This document shows positions 17,199 to 24,876 of a stretch of 64,000 bases of DNA, piece by piece. A program made the position numbers and the translations under genes. The notes below the pieces were generated by a model. That model searched no databases. It worked only from the letters and a program-made list of their open reading frames with translations, and was not told the origin of the DNA. The stretch's first letter is position 1; each line of letters starts with the position of its first letter. This DNA comes from Shimia sediminis (GTDB taxonomy: Bacteria > Pseudomonadota > Alphaproteobacteria > Rhodobacterales > Rhodobacteraceae), in NCBI RefSeq assembly GCF_003990645.1, contig NZ_RYZK01000001.1, positions 248,001 to 312,000 on the forward strand. Reading direction: 5' to 3'.

Positions 17199-17783
17199 AT
17201 GGATGGCGACTTCAGGACAGACTTTGTAAGGCAACCTGCGGGGGCGCGACAGCACCCGGCGCTGGTGTTGAACGCGGATTACAGACCCCTTTCCTATTAC
17301 CCATTATCCTTGTGGCCCTGGCAGGATGCAATCAAGGCCGCCTATATGGATCGTGTTGATATCGTTGCAGAATATGACACGGTGGTGAGGAGCCCCAGTA
17401 CCGAGATCAGGATACCCAGTGTGGTGGTTCTGAAAGATTATGTGAAACCTCAAAAGCGCGTGGCCTTCACGCGCTTTAATTTATTTCTGAGGGACGAATT
17501 CTGTTGCCAGTACTGTGGCAGCAAGGGCGACCTGACCTTTGACCACGTCATTCCACGGGCCGCGGGCGGGGTGACCAGCTGGCAGAATGTGGTGGCGGCC
17601 TGTTCGCCCTGCAACCTGAAAAAGGGGTCCAAGTCACTGCAGAAGGCACGCATGCATCTGCGCAAACCACCCCGGCAACCGGCGGCAGAAGAGTTGCGGA
17701 ATACGGGCCGCAAGTTTCCGCCGAACCACCTGCACGAAAGCTGGATGGATTTCCTGTACTGGGATGCCGAACTCGAGGCATGA
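17199..17783 (+). CDS. HNH endonuclease-domain protein
   Basis: The protein has 194 residues. The N-terminal half contains LVLNADYRPLSYYPLSLWPWQDAIKAAY, typical of a widespread stand-alone HNH group. The HNH core is CQYCGSKGDLTFDHVIPRAAGG through NVVAACSPCNLKKGS, giving two CxxC pairs for structural zinc, the DH catalytic pair and the late Asn. A DNA nicking or cleaving role is known for the fold; the biological target is not. The ATG at 17199 follows GGCGGAGGA. The 60-base stretch at 17341-17400 is only 48% G+C by hand count, lower than surrounding genes. An unusual nested inverted repeat follows the gene. Confidence 0.8.
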   Translation: MDGDFRTDFVRQPAGARQHPALVLNADYRPLSYYPLSLWPWQDAIKAAYMDRVDIVAEYDTVVRSPSTEIRIPSVVVLKDYVKPQKRVAFTRFNLFLRDEFCCQYCGSKGDLTFDHVIPRAAGGVTSWQNVVAACSPCNLKKGSKSLQKARMHLRKPPRQPAAEELRNTGRKFPPNHLHESWMDFLYWDAELEA

Positions 17784-17796
17784 GATGGCGAATTCT

Positions 17797-17846
17797 CCAT
17801 GTTGTACAACTTTTCTGGGGCCACCTGACCAAGTTGTACAACATGG
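17797..17846. repeat. 16-bp perfect inverted repeat made of two TTGTACAA palindromes
   Basis: CCATGTTGTACAACTT (17797-17812) is the exact reverse complement of AAGTTGTACAACATGG (17831-17846), with an 18-base loop. Each arm contains the self-complementary GTTGTACAAC, and the centres are 32 bp apart, about three helical turns. It could be a terminator hairpin for the HNH gene, although no T run follows, or a two-site operator. Confidence 0.75.
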
Positions 17847-17896
17847 TTATTTACCAAATTTCAATTACTTGTTAGCGGTTCCTTAAGCAATTTGAC

Positions 17897-18814
17897 TCAG
17901 CTATCCGGCAGTTGGGCCATGATCCGCTCGGCCTCGGACTGAAGCGCCTGAGCGAGGATATCACTGCCCGGACGCGGTTCAAACGCGGCGGGCTGGATCA
18001 GCGAAATCACCCGAAATGCCCGCGCAGAGTCGATGCGCCGCAAACGGACGTCGTCGACATTTCGCGCCTCTGCCGCGGCATAGAGGCGGGGCAGGATTCC
18101 AACACCACTGCCTGCCGCCGCCATGAGCCGGATCGCGGCCAGGCTGGTGCCTTCGTATTCGTCGGGCACATGGGCATTGGCGGCGGCGGCCAGCTCGACC
18201 ACAATTCCCGACAATCGGTGCCGTGGCCCGAGGGTCAGCAAGGCCTGCCCGGTGAGATCAGAGAGCGCCAGCGGGGCGGTGTCGGACGCCAAGGGGTCAT
18301 CCTGCGCGAGGCCCGCCCAGAGGCTTTCGCGAAACAGCGGTGTCTGCAGCGTGCCGGGGTGATCCTCGGGCGTGGACAGGATCATGTCGAGCCGCCCGCT
18401 GCGCAGCCCTTGCTCCAGATCGTCGGTGGCCTCTTCTCGGATCACCAGCCGAAAGTCCGGGTGCGCACGGTGCAAATGGCGCACCACGCCGGGCAGGAGA
18501 TAGGGTCCAATGGAGGGCAACACGCCCAGGCGCAGACGGCCCTGGAAAATCCCGTCGCCAGTGACCGAGGCGCGCAGATCCTCAACCTCGTTCAGGATAC
18601 GGCGGGCGCGGCGCACGATGTCGACGCCTGCCTGGGTCAGCGTGGCCCCGTGGCGCCCCCGGTTGAAGATGCGCGCTCCAAGATCGGCCTCGGCCTCGGC
18701 GATCTGGGCTGAAAGGCTGGGCTGGCTGACGTTGAGCCGCTCGGCCGCCTGACCAAACCGGGCACAATCGGCCACGGCGACGATGTATTCCAGCTGGCGC
18801 AGGGTGGGGCGCAT
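17897..18814 (-). CDS. OxyR-type LysR regulator lacking both redox cysteines
   Basis: The protein has 305 residues. The N-terminus MRPTLRQLEYIVAVADCARFGQAAERLNVSQPSLS and the block GRLRLGVLPSIGPYLLPGVV align well with OxyR, as does TSLAAIRLMAAAGSGVGILP near the C-terminus. In OxyR the sensing cysteines lie in a GHCLRDQAMGFC loop. Here the equivalent stretch reads GPRHRLSGIVVEL, with no cysteine, so peroxide sensing by a disulfide is not possible. Only one cysteine (Cys17) remains, in the DNA-binding domain. An OxyR-like operator lies in the intergenic region shared with the divergent SbtA-like gene. It may respond to a small-molecule ligand instead. Confidence 0.85.
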   Translation of the reverse strand: MRPTLRQLEYIVAVADCARFGQAAERLNVSQPSLSAQIAEAEADLGARIFNRGRHGATLTQAGVDIVRRARRILNEVEDLRASVTGDGIFQGRLRLGVLPSIGPYLLPGVVRHLHRAHPDFRLVIREEATDDLEQGLRSGRLDMILSTPEDHPGTLQTPLFRESLWAGLAQDDPLASDTAPLALSDLTGQALLTLGPRHRLSGIVVELAAAANAHVPDEYEGTSLAAIRLMAAAGSGVGILPRLYAAAEARNVDDVRLRRIDSARAFRVISLIQPAAFEPRPGSDILAQALQSEAERIMAQLPDS

Positions 18815-18833
18815 GAGGGTCTTCTTTCCTTAC

Positions 18834-18870
18834 ATAGCTGCAGGCTATTAAAAACACAGTTTATATATAT
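18834..18870. promoter_or_regulatory. OxyR-type operator
   Basis: ATAGCTGCAGGCTAT (18834-18848), 7 bp, then ACAGTTTATATATAT (18856-18870) fits the OxyR pattern ATAGnTnnnAnCTAT-N7-ATAGnTnnnAnCTAT at 9 of 10 and 8 of 10 defined positions. The first box is also a T-N11-A LysR dyad. It lies between the regulator start (18814) and the SbtA-like gene start (18936), so it could control both. Confidence 0.7.
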
Positions 18871-18935
18871 TTTACTGCGGGACAGGGGCAAGACATATCG
18901 CTTCGACAACGAGAAACCCCGTTTCGGAGGACAAG

Positions 18936-19907
18936 ATGGACGGTGCTCTTTCCCTGCTGGCAAACAATTTGCTGGTCCCAACAATCCTATTTTTTGCGCT
19001 CGGCCTTGTGGCGGCGGTGATGCGCAGCGACCTTTCGATCCCGGATGGCGCGGCCAAGGTGATGTCGATCTACCTGTTGTTTGCCATCGGTTTCAAAGGC
19101 GGCGTCAGCATTTCGGACTCGGGCGCTTCGGCGAAACTGTTTGCGGCTTTGGCGGCCGGGGCAGTCTTGTCCTTTGTCATGCCCTTCATGGCCTATGCGT
19201 TCTTGCGCGCGATCACCAAACTCAGCCGGTTGGACGCGGCGGCGGTGGCCGGACACTATGGGTCGATCTCGATCGTGACCTTCGTGACGGCTGCCAACCT
19301 TTTGGAAACAAGCGGTATTTCATCCGAAGGCTACATGGTGGCCGTGGCAGCAGTGATGGAGGTTCCGGCGATCCTCTCGGCGTTGTGGCTGGCGGCACGC
19401 AGCCGTCCGGGCACCAGGCTGGACGCCAGGCTGATGCGCGATATCCTTGCCAATGGGTCGATTGTTCTTTTGGTCGGGGCTTTCCTGATCGGCGCGATCA
19501 CGGGCAAGCCGGGGCTGGCGCAGATCGACCAGTTCATCGTGGTGCCCTTTACCGGCGTGTTGTGCCTGTTCCTCCTGGACATGGGGCTGAACGCCGGGCG
19601 CAGCCTGCTTGCGCATCGTCGCGAGATCAGCGGCGGGCTGGTGGCCTTTGGCTGTGTGATGCCGGTGGTGGGCAGCCTCATGGGCTTTGCCATCGCGGTG
19701 CTGATTGGCCTGTCGCAGGGGGGCACGTTCCTGTTCATGACGCTGGCGGCCTCGGCAAGTTACATCGCCGTGCCTGCGGCCATGCGGATCGCGCTGCCCG
19801 AGGCCAAGTCAGGGGTGTATCTCTCGGCCTCGCTTGGCATCACCTTTCCGTTCAACCTGACCGTGGGCCTGCCGCTTTATGCGTGGATCTCCAACTGCGT
19901 GGTCTAG
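18936..19907 (+). CDS. SbtA-family sodium-dependent bicarbonate transporter-like permease
   Basis: The protein has 323 residues and about ten membrane segments. LLFAIGFKGGVSISDSG, LDAAAVAGHYGSISIVTFVTA and LFLLDMGLNAGRSL are characteristic of the SbtA (formerly DUF897) family. Its cyanobacterial members import bicarbonate with sodium. No adjacent PII-like SbtB gene is present. The gene is divergent from a cysteine-less OxyR relative and shares its operator region. In a heterotroph the substrate may be bicarbonate for anaplerotic fixation or another small anion; this is inference. GGAGGA before the ATG at 18936 fixes the start. Confidence 0.85.
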   Translation: MDGALSLLANNLLVPTILFFALGLVAAVMRSDLSIPDGAAKVMSIYLLFAIGFKGGVSISDSGASAKLFAALAAGAVLSFVMPFMAYAFLRAITKLSRLDAAAVAGHYGSISIVTFVTAANLLETSGISSEGYMVAVAAVMEVPAILSALWLAARSRPGTRLDARLMRDILANGSIVLLVGAFLIGAITGKPGLAQIDQFIVVPFTGVLCLFLLDMGLNAGRSLLAHRREISGGLVAFGCVMPVVGSLMGFAIAVLIGLSQGGTFLFMTLAASASYIAVPAAMRIALPEAKSGVYLSASLGITFPFNLTVGLPLYAWISNCVV

Positions 19908-19921
19908 GCCCCCACAGACCC

Positions 19922-20004
19922 CTGCTTCTTTTGGCCAAAAATATCCCGGGGGGTCCGGGGGGCTGGCCCCCCGGCTACCAGTGCGGTCCGGGGGGCTGGC
20001 CCCC
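19922..20004 (-). terminator. GC hairpins and family-type intergenic repeat between convergent genes
   Basis: The 20-bp sequence GGTCCGGGGGGCTGGCCCCC occurs twice (19952-19971 and 19985-20004). Each copy is the arm and loop of a strong hairpin. Read on the minus strand the last hairpin leads into GGGATATTTTTGGCCAAAAGAAG, a variant of the repeat also found at about 52303, 41968 and 56238. It should end ocd transcription, and the hairpins may also act on the convergent permease gene. Confidence 0.7.
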
Positions 20005-20012
20005 TGAACCCC

Positions 20013-21059
20013 TTAGGCCTTGGCGCGTTGCAGCATGCCAAACAGATCGCGGGGATCGTCGGGGTCGGCCAGGAGATCGAGGTCATAGTGATAGGGCGTG
20101 TCTTTGACCTTGTCGCGGATGTAGCGCAGCGCCGAGAAGTCCTCGATCGCGAACCCAACCGAGTCAAACAGGGTGATCTGGCGGTCGCTGGTGCGCCCCG
20201 GTGTCTGGCCGGTGACCACCTGCCAGAATTCGGTGACGGCAAAATCCTCGGGCATCTGCTGGATTTCGCCTTCGATGCGGGTCTGGGGCGGGAATTCCAC
20301 AAAGACGTCAGAGCGTTCCAGGATGCCCCTGGCCAGTTCCGTCTTGCCGGGGCAGTCGCCGCCGATGGCGTTGATATGCACGCCCGCGCCGACCATGTTG
20401 TCGCTGAGGATCGTGGCGTTCTGCTTGTCGGCGGTACAGGTGGTGAGGATCTGCGCGCCTTCGATGGCCTGTTCCGGTGAGGTGCAGATCACGGTTTTCA
20501 GGCCCGTGCTGGCGAGGTTGGCGGCGCATTTCTCGGATGCGGCGCGGTCCTTGTCATAGAGTCGGATGGTCTCCACGCCGCAAATGGCCTTCATCGCGAG
20601 GCTCTGGAACTCGGATTGGGCGCCATTGCCGATCATGGCCATCGTGTCAGACCCCTTTGGGGCCAGATACTTGGCGACCATTGCTGATGTTGCCGCGGTG
20701 CGCAGGGCGGTGAGCATGGTCATCTCTGTGAGCAGCACAGGATAGCCGGTGTAGACATCCGCGAGCAGGCCGAATGCGGTCACGGTCTGCAGGCCCTCGG
20801 CGGTGTTCTTGGGGTGGCCGTTGACGTATTTAAAGCCATAAGCCTCACCATCCGAGGTGGGCATCAGCTCGATCACACCGACATCGGAATGCGAGGCAAC
20901 GCGGGGGGTTTTGTCGAACAGCTCCCAGCGGTGAAAATCGGATTCGATATAGGCGGCAAGATCGCGCAGCATAGGCTCAACCCCGATGTGGTGGATCAGG
21001 CGCATCATGTTGTCGACGCTGACGAAGGGGACGAGGGCTTTGTCGGAAGGGGTGCTCAT
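20013..21059 (-). CDS. ocd: Ornithine cyclodeaminase
   Basis: The protein has 348 residues and belongs to the ornithine cyclodeaminase/mu-crystallin family. It converts L-ornithine to L-proline and ammonia using bound NAD+. LLTEMTMLTALRTAATSAMVAKYLAP and the Rossmann motif AMIGNGAQSEFQ are diagnostic, and GVHINAIGGDCPGKTEL carries the catalytic Asp region. It is the last gene of an arginase-ctlX-ocd run. Its start overlaps the ctlX stop by 4 bp. The operon thus leads from arginine to ornithine to proline. Confidence 0.93.
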   Translation of the reverse strand: MSTPSDKALVPFVSVDNMMRLIHHIGVEPMLRDLAAYIESDFHRWELFDKTPRVASHSDVGVIELMPTSDGEAYGFKYVNGHPKNTAEGLQTVTAFGLLADVYTGYPVLLTEMTMLTALRTAATSAMVAKYLAPKGSDTMAMIGNGAQSEFQSLAMKAICGVETIRLYDKDRAASEKCAANLASTGLKTVICTSPEQAIEGAQILTTCTADKQNATILSDNMVGAGVHINAIGGDCPGKTELARGILERSDVFVEFPPQTRIEGEIQQMPEDFAVTEFWQVVTGQTPGRTSDRQITLFDSVGFAIEDFSALRYIRDKVKDTPYHYDLDLLADPDDPRDLFGMLQRAKA

Positions 21060-21991
21060 GACGGGGTCCTTTCGGTGCGGCGGGTCAGGTGAATGCCCGC
21101 GAGCATGCAGCGGACCGAGCCGCCGGCGGTCTCAATTGTGGGGATGTCCAGCGGCAAGGGTTGCGCGGATTTTTCAATGATTGCAATTTGTTGCGCGGTG
21201 AGGCTGCTGAGGGCACGCGACGACAGCGCGAGGATGCGGCGATCCCCGGTGAGTTCCATGGCATTGCCTGCAAATTCGCCAATCTGGGCATGGCTGAGGT
21301 CGATCACATGGCGTCCCGATTGTTCCAGACGCTCGGCCACGGTGCGGCGGCGGGCGGGATCGACGATCATCTCAAGGCAGACCAGCGCATAGTCAGTGCC
21401 GATGCCCATCAGGACATTGGTGTGATAGACATCGCGGCCCTGCACATCCTTGGCCTCGAACGCGATGGGTTCATAGTTGAAGTGCGTGCAGAAACGTTCC
21501 AGCAGGATGGGGTCGGCGCGGTTCGACTGCACGGTATAGGCAATGCGGCCGATGTGGTCCAAGACCATGGCGCCGGTGCCTTCGAGCGCGAGACCATCCT
21601 GTTCCAGACCGGAATAGTCGATCACGTCCTGCACGCGGTAGTCACGTTTCAGCATCTCGATCACGCCCGAACGACGTTCAAGGCGGCGGTTGGCGGCAAA
21701 CATCGGATAGATCGCGATATGGCCGCCGGTGTGGGTGGAAAACCAGTTGTTGGGAAAGACGCTGTCAGGGGTCTCAGTGCTGCTATCGTCAAAGACATGC
21801 ACGATCACGCCAGCCTTGCGCAGGCGCGCGACAGCGGTGTCGAACTCGGCCAGCGCGGTCTCGGAGGTGGCGTCGGCAGAGCGGTTCGACAGGGTCTGGA
21901 ACGCGTTGTCGTCGCGGGTTTCCGGGTTGGAACAAAAGTGATGTGGGCGGATCATCACCACCGCGTCAGGGGCTTGAAGCGTCTGCATCAA
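21056..21991 (-). CDS. ctlX: Citrulline-utilisation hydrolase CtlX-type amidinohydrolase
   Basis: The protein has 311 residues and shows the pentein fold of arginine deiminase-like enzymes. The block PDSVFPNNWFSTH supplies substrate-binding residues, LEGTGAMVLDH the acidic residue, DVYHTNVLMGIG the catalytic His, and GGSVRCMLAGIHL the nucleophilic Cys near the C-terminus. Proteins of this branch are named CtlX for a role in citrulline use. It overlaps both neighbours by 4 bp, so it is translated with arginase and ornithine cyclodeaminase. Turning citrulline or a related guanidino compound into ornithine would feed the same pathway. Confidence 0.88.
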   Translation of the reverse strand: MMQTLQAPDAVVMIRPHHFCSNPETRDDNAFQTLSNRSADATSETALAEFDTAVARLRKAGVIVHVFDDSSTETPDSVFPNNWFSTHTGGHIAIYPMFAANRRLERRSGVIEMLKRDYRVQDVIDYSGLEQDGLALEGTGAMVLDHIGRIAYTVQSNRADPILLERFCTHFNYEPIAFEAKDVQGRDVYHTNVLMGIGTDYALVCLEMIVDPARRRTVAERLEQSGRHVIDLSHAQIGEFAGNAMELTGDRRILALSSRALSSLTAQQIAIIEKSAQPLPLDIPTIETAGGSVRCMLAGIHLTRRTERTPS

Positions 21992-22911
21992 TAGCTCCGC
22001 GTGACACGGTCAAAGATACGGCGGCCAAGGGCCGAGGCGGCGAGGTCAACCATCAGCTTGGCGGTGCGGCCCCGGGTGTCGAGGAAGGGGTTCAGCTCGA
22101 CCAGGTCCATCGAGGTCATCAGGCCGCTGTCGTGCAGCATCTCCATGACCAGATGGGCCTCGCGCACCGTGGCGCCGCCGGGGACAGTGGTGCCAACGGC
22201 AGGGGCGACATCCGGATCCAGAAAGTCGACATCAAGGCTGACGTGCAGCATGCCGTCCGCGGCGGTGACGCGATCGAGAAAGGCCTGCAGCGGTTTGGCG
22301 ATGCCGTGTTCGTCGATCTCGCGCATGTCGTGGCGGTGGATGTTGCTGGTTTGCAGGGCGGCGCGTTCAGCGTCGTCCACCGAGCGCAGGCCGATGATAC
22401 AGATGTTTTCTTCGGGCACGGGGTTGGTCACGGCGGGAAACCCGTCAAAGCCGTCGCGGCCCGCGAAATAGGCCACGGGCGTGCCATGCAGGTTGCCGCT
22501 GTCGCTGCTTTCCATGGTGTGAAAGTCGCTGTGCGCATCAAGCCAGAGCACAAACTGCGGCCGGTCCTGGCGTGCCGCGTGGTTGGCGACACCGTGCACG
22601 GTGCCTGCAGAGAGGCTGTGATCGCCGCCGAGAAAGATCGGCAGGCCTTGGGTCATGGCGGCGTCGGCGGCCTCGGACAGGGCCTGGGTCCAGGCGATGG
22701 TTTCATTGAGCGCATGCACCGGATGGTCGGGCTGATCGCCATCATGGGCGGCCGGTGTCAGGTTGCCACGGTCGATGACGCTGTGCCCCAGTGCGATCAG
22801 GGTCTCGGCCAGATCCGCGGTGCGATAGGCGTCTGGGCCCATCAGGCAGCCCCGGCGGCGCTTGCCCGAATCCACAGGTGCGCCGATCAAAATACAGGTT
22901 TTGGGTGTCAT
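21988..22911 (-). CDS. rocF: Arginase
   Basis: The protein has 307 residues and is a binuclear manganese ureohydrolase splitting arginine to ornithine and urea. The metal motifs are all present: PIFLGGDHSLSAG, VLWLDAHSDFHT and LHVSLDVDFLDPDVAP, followed by EAHLVMEMLHDSG and MDLVELNP. The start is placed at ATG 22911 (MTPKTCILIGAPVDSGKRRRG); the frame remains open far upstream but that part has no similarity. It is the first gene of the arginine-degradation operon and faces the lrp-type gene across 117 bp. Confidence 0.94.
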   Translation of the reverse strand: MTPKTCILIGAPVDSGKRRRGCLMGPDAYRTADLAETLIALGHSVIDRGNLTPAAHDGDQPDHPVHALNETIAWTQALSEAADAAMTQGLPIFLGGDHSLSAGTVHGVANHAARQDRPQFVLWLDAHSDFHTMESSDSGNLHGTPVAYFAGRDGFDGFPAVTNPVPEENICIIGLRSVDDAERAALQTSNIHRHDMREIDEHGIAKPLQAFLDRVTAADGMLHVSLDVDFLDPDVAPAVGTTVPGGATVREAHLVMEMLHDSGLMTSMDLVELNPFLDTRGRTAKLMVDLAASALGRRIFDRVTRSY

Positions 22912-23028
22912 GGGAGTGTCCGTCGCGATGTCTTTGTGCCATCCTGCTTTCGATATGTGTTGAAGTGCACCCGACAATTTGTTCAAAGCGGGTGGTGTTC
23001 TTGCAAATCGAAAGGGATATGTGCCGAA

Positions 23029-23454
23029 ATGGATGATCTTGATCGCAAGTTGATCTCGGCGCTGCGCCATGATGCGCGGGCTTCGTTGTCGGACCTGGCG
23101 ATTCTGCTGGACGTGTCGCGGACGACCGTGCGCGGACGCATCGAACGGCTGCGCGAGCGTGGCGACATCGTGGGGTTTACGGTGGTCCTGAAAGAAGACG
23201 CCCACCGGGATGCGGTGCGCGGGCTGATGATGATCGGTATCGAGGGGCGTGGGGCGGACCGGGTGACGCGTCAGTTGAACGGGCTGACGGCGGTGCGTGC
23301 GATACACGCGACCAACGGACGCTGGGACCTGATAGTGGAACTGGGCACCGATACGCTGGAGGACCTGGACGCGGTTCTGGGACGCATCCGGCGGTTCGAA
23401 GGGGTCAGTACCAGCGAGACCAATCTGTTGTTGGCAACACGGAAGATGGGGTAG
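23029..23454 (+). CDS. Lrp/AsnC-family regulator
   Basis: The protein has 141 residues. The N-terminal winged helix (MDDLDRKLISALRHDARASLSDLAILLDVSRTTVRGRIERL) is followed by an AsnC/RAM ligand-binding domain (about 70-135). The position, divergent from the arginase operon, is the classical layout for a local activator that responds to arginine or ornithine and fires the catabolic genes. The ATG at 23029 is preceded by AAAGGGA about 11 bases away. The long upstream open frame is the antisense of arginase and is not part of this gene. A double-palindrome repeat abuts its stop codon. Confidence 0.9.
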   Translation: MDDLDRKLISALRHDARASLSDLAILLDVSRTTVRGRIERLRERGDIVGFTVVLKEDAHRDAVRGLMMIGIEGRGADRVTRQLNGLTAVRAIHATNGRWDLIVELGTDTLEDLDAVLGRIRRFEGVSTSETNLLLATRKMG

Positions 23455-23505
23455 GAAAATCTTCTAGAAGATTTTCCGTGGGGCAGAATTTTCTAGAAAA
23501 TTCTG
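23454..23505. repeat. Double CTAG-centred palindrome element, copy D
   Basis: There are two perfect palindromes, 23454-23477 (24 bp) and 23484-23505 (22 bp), with a 6-bp spacer and 29 bp between centres. The first starts on the last base of the lrp-type stop codon. The second ends two bases before the convergent dsbB stop codon. Cores are identical to copy C. Confidence 0.85.
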
Positions 23506-23507
23506 GG

Positions 23508-23984
23508 TCAGAAGAGGCGGATGGGGCCGTTGGGCTTCGTTGCGATCCAGAACCACAGACCCGCGACCACCAGCGAGCCAACGGCATTCAGGTTGGCCAT
23601 GGTCACGCCGAACATCTCCCAGGGGATTTCATCACACATCGGCATTACCGGCGCCTCGAGGCTGAGGAGATCGCCAGCGTCCGAGCTGAGGCCTGCGCCG
23701 GTACAGGACGAGGGGCCGGGCCACCATTTGCGTTCGACACCGGAGTGATAGAACCCAATGAGCGAGGTCGACAGCGCGCCGACCCCGGCGAGGTAGTACC
23801 AGACGCGGTGGCCAAGGAAAAAGGCCAGCCAGCCAAAGCCAAGCGCGGCCCAGTGGCCCCAGCGTTGCCAGTAGCACATGGCGCAGGGAAGGATGCCCGC
23901 GGCCTCGAACCCCCAGGCGCCGAGGATCGACACGACCGAGAATAGCGTGAGGGCAAGGGTGATGAGACGGCGCGGCAGGGTCAT
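23508..23984 (-). CDS. Disulfide bond formation protein DsbB-like
   Basis: The protein has 158 residues and four membrane helices. The first cysteine pair is in ILPCAMCYWQRW, the signature CxxC plus WQR of DsbB, which passes electrons from DsbA to quinone. A second periplasmic pair is formed by the Cys in PSSCTGAG and in MPMCDEIPW. The length is normal for alphaproteobacterial DsbB. The start overlaps the end of the upstream YqaA-type gene by 4 bp, so the two form a unit. No dsbA is visible. Confidence 0.88.
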   Translation of the reverse strand: MTLPRRLITLALTLFSVVSILGAWGFEAAGILPCAMCYWQRWGHWAALGFGWLAFFLGHRVWYYLAGVGALSTSLIGFYHSGVERKWWPGPSSCTGAGLSSDAGDLLSLEAPVMPMCDEIPWEMFGVTMANLNAVGSLVVAGLWFWIATKPNGPIRLF

Positions 23985-24577
23985 ATGAATTTCACCAGAA
24001 CAAAGCCCCCGACAAGGAGCAGGAAGAACAGGGTTGTCATAAGCCCCAGACGCTTTTCGATAAAGTCACGAATTGGTGCGCCGAATTTCCACAGCAGGGC
24101 CGCGACAAGAAAGAACCGGAAGGCACGCGCGATGATGGCCGTGGTGATGAACACGCCCAGCGGCATACCGGTCCAGCCGGACATGATGGTGATGACCTTG
24201 AACGGGAAGGGCGTGATGCCCGCGCCCAGCACAGCCCAGAAGCCGAAGTCGTTAAAGCGGGTGTTGAACTCGGCCACCGCATCCGCCTTGCCGAGGCTGG
24301 TCAGGATCGGCTGGCCGATCTGTTCAAAGGCAAAGGCGCCGATGGCATAGCCCAGAAGCCCGCCAAGCACCGAGGCGACCAGCGCAACGCCGGCGATCAG
24401 CCAGGCCTTGTTGGGTCGGGCGAGGATCATCGGGATCATCATGACGTCCGGTGGGATCGGAAAGAACGAGCTTTCCACGAAGCTGACCAGCGCCAGAACC
24501 CACAGGGCCCGGGGGTGATCGGCAAGACGCATGGTCCAGTTGTAAAGGTTGGTCAGCATGGCAATCCGTTGAAACAA
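23981..24577 (-). CDS. YqaA/DedA-family membrane protein
   Basis: The protein has 198 residues with about five hydrophobic segments. SFVESSFFPIPPDVMMIPMILARP is the re-entrant E-x-FFPIPPD motif of the DedA/SNARE-associated fold, and GAGITPFPFKVITIMSGWTGMP is the second conserved loop. Members help move or maintain lipids and proton balance in the inner membrane. A TTG at 24577 with GAGGGG six bases upstream looks like the best start; an ATG at 24559 lacks a clear ribosome-binding site. The gene is coupled to dsbB by a 4-bp overlap. Confidence 0.83.
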   Translation of the reverse strand: MFQRIAMLTNLYNWTMRLADHPRALWVLALVSFVESSFFPIPPDVMMIPMILARPNKAWLIAGVALVASVLGGLLGYAIGAFAFEQIGQPILTSLGKADAVAEFNTRFNDFGFWAVLGAGITPFPFKVITIMSGWTGMPLGVFITTAIIARAFRFFLVAALLWKFGAPIRDFIEKRLGLMTTLFFLLLVGGFVLVKFI

Positions 24578-24876
24578 TTGTGACCCCTCAAGGACGGGAA
24601 ATCCGCGCGGAATTCAAGAGCGGATACGCGATTGGACCCAGTTTTTCGCCGCTTGTGAGTTTTGCCCGGACACAAGACACAGGCGGCATCGCGCCCTGGC
24701 GTCTGGAAACCGGGAGCGGGATCACAGACTCATTAGTTTTGGTTTCGCCTGTATTAAATCTGTGCGAAGTGGGGAGAAAAAGCGTGACTCGCCACAGGTG
24801 TATGTGATTGCATGTTTTTGACGGCCCCGGTGCGAGGGGCCTGACGCATCAAGTTGCGATACTGGGAGGACACACA
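24578..24876. other. Regulatory gap upstream of the TRAP operon
   Basis: No gene is seen. The region separates the divergent YqaA-type gene from dctP and must carry promoters for both, but no confident hexamers were found. A GC-rich hairpin, GGCCCC (24823-24828) with GGGGCC (24836-24841), lies in the dctP leader about 35 bases before the start codon. Confidence 0.45.
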
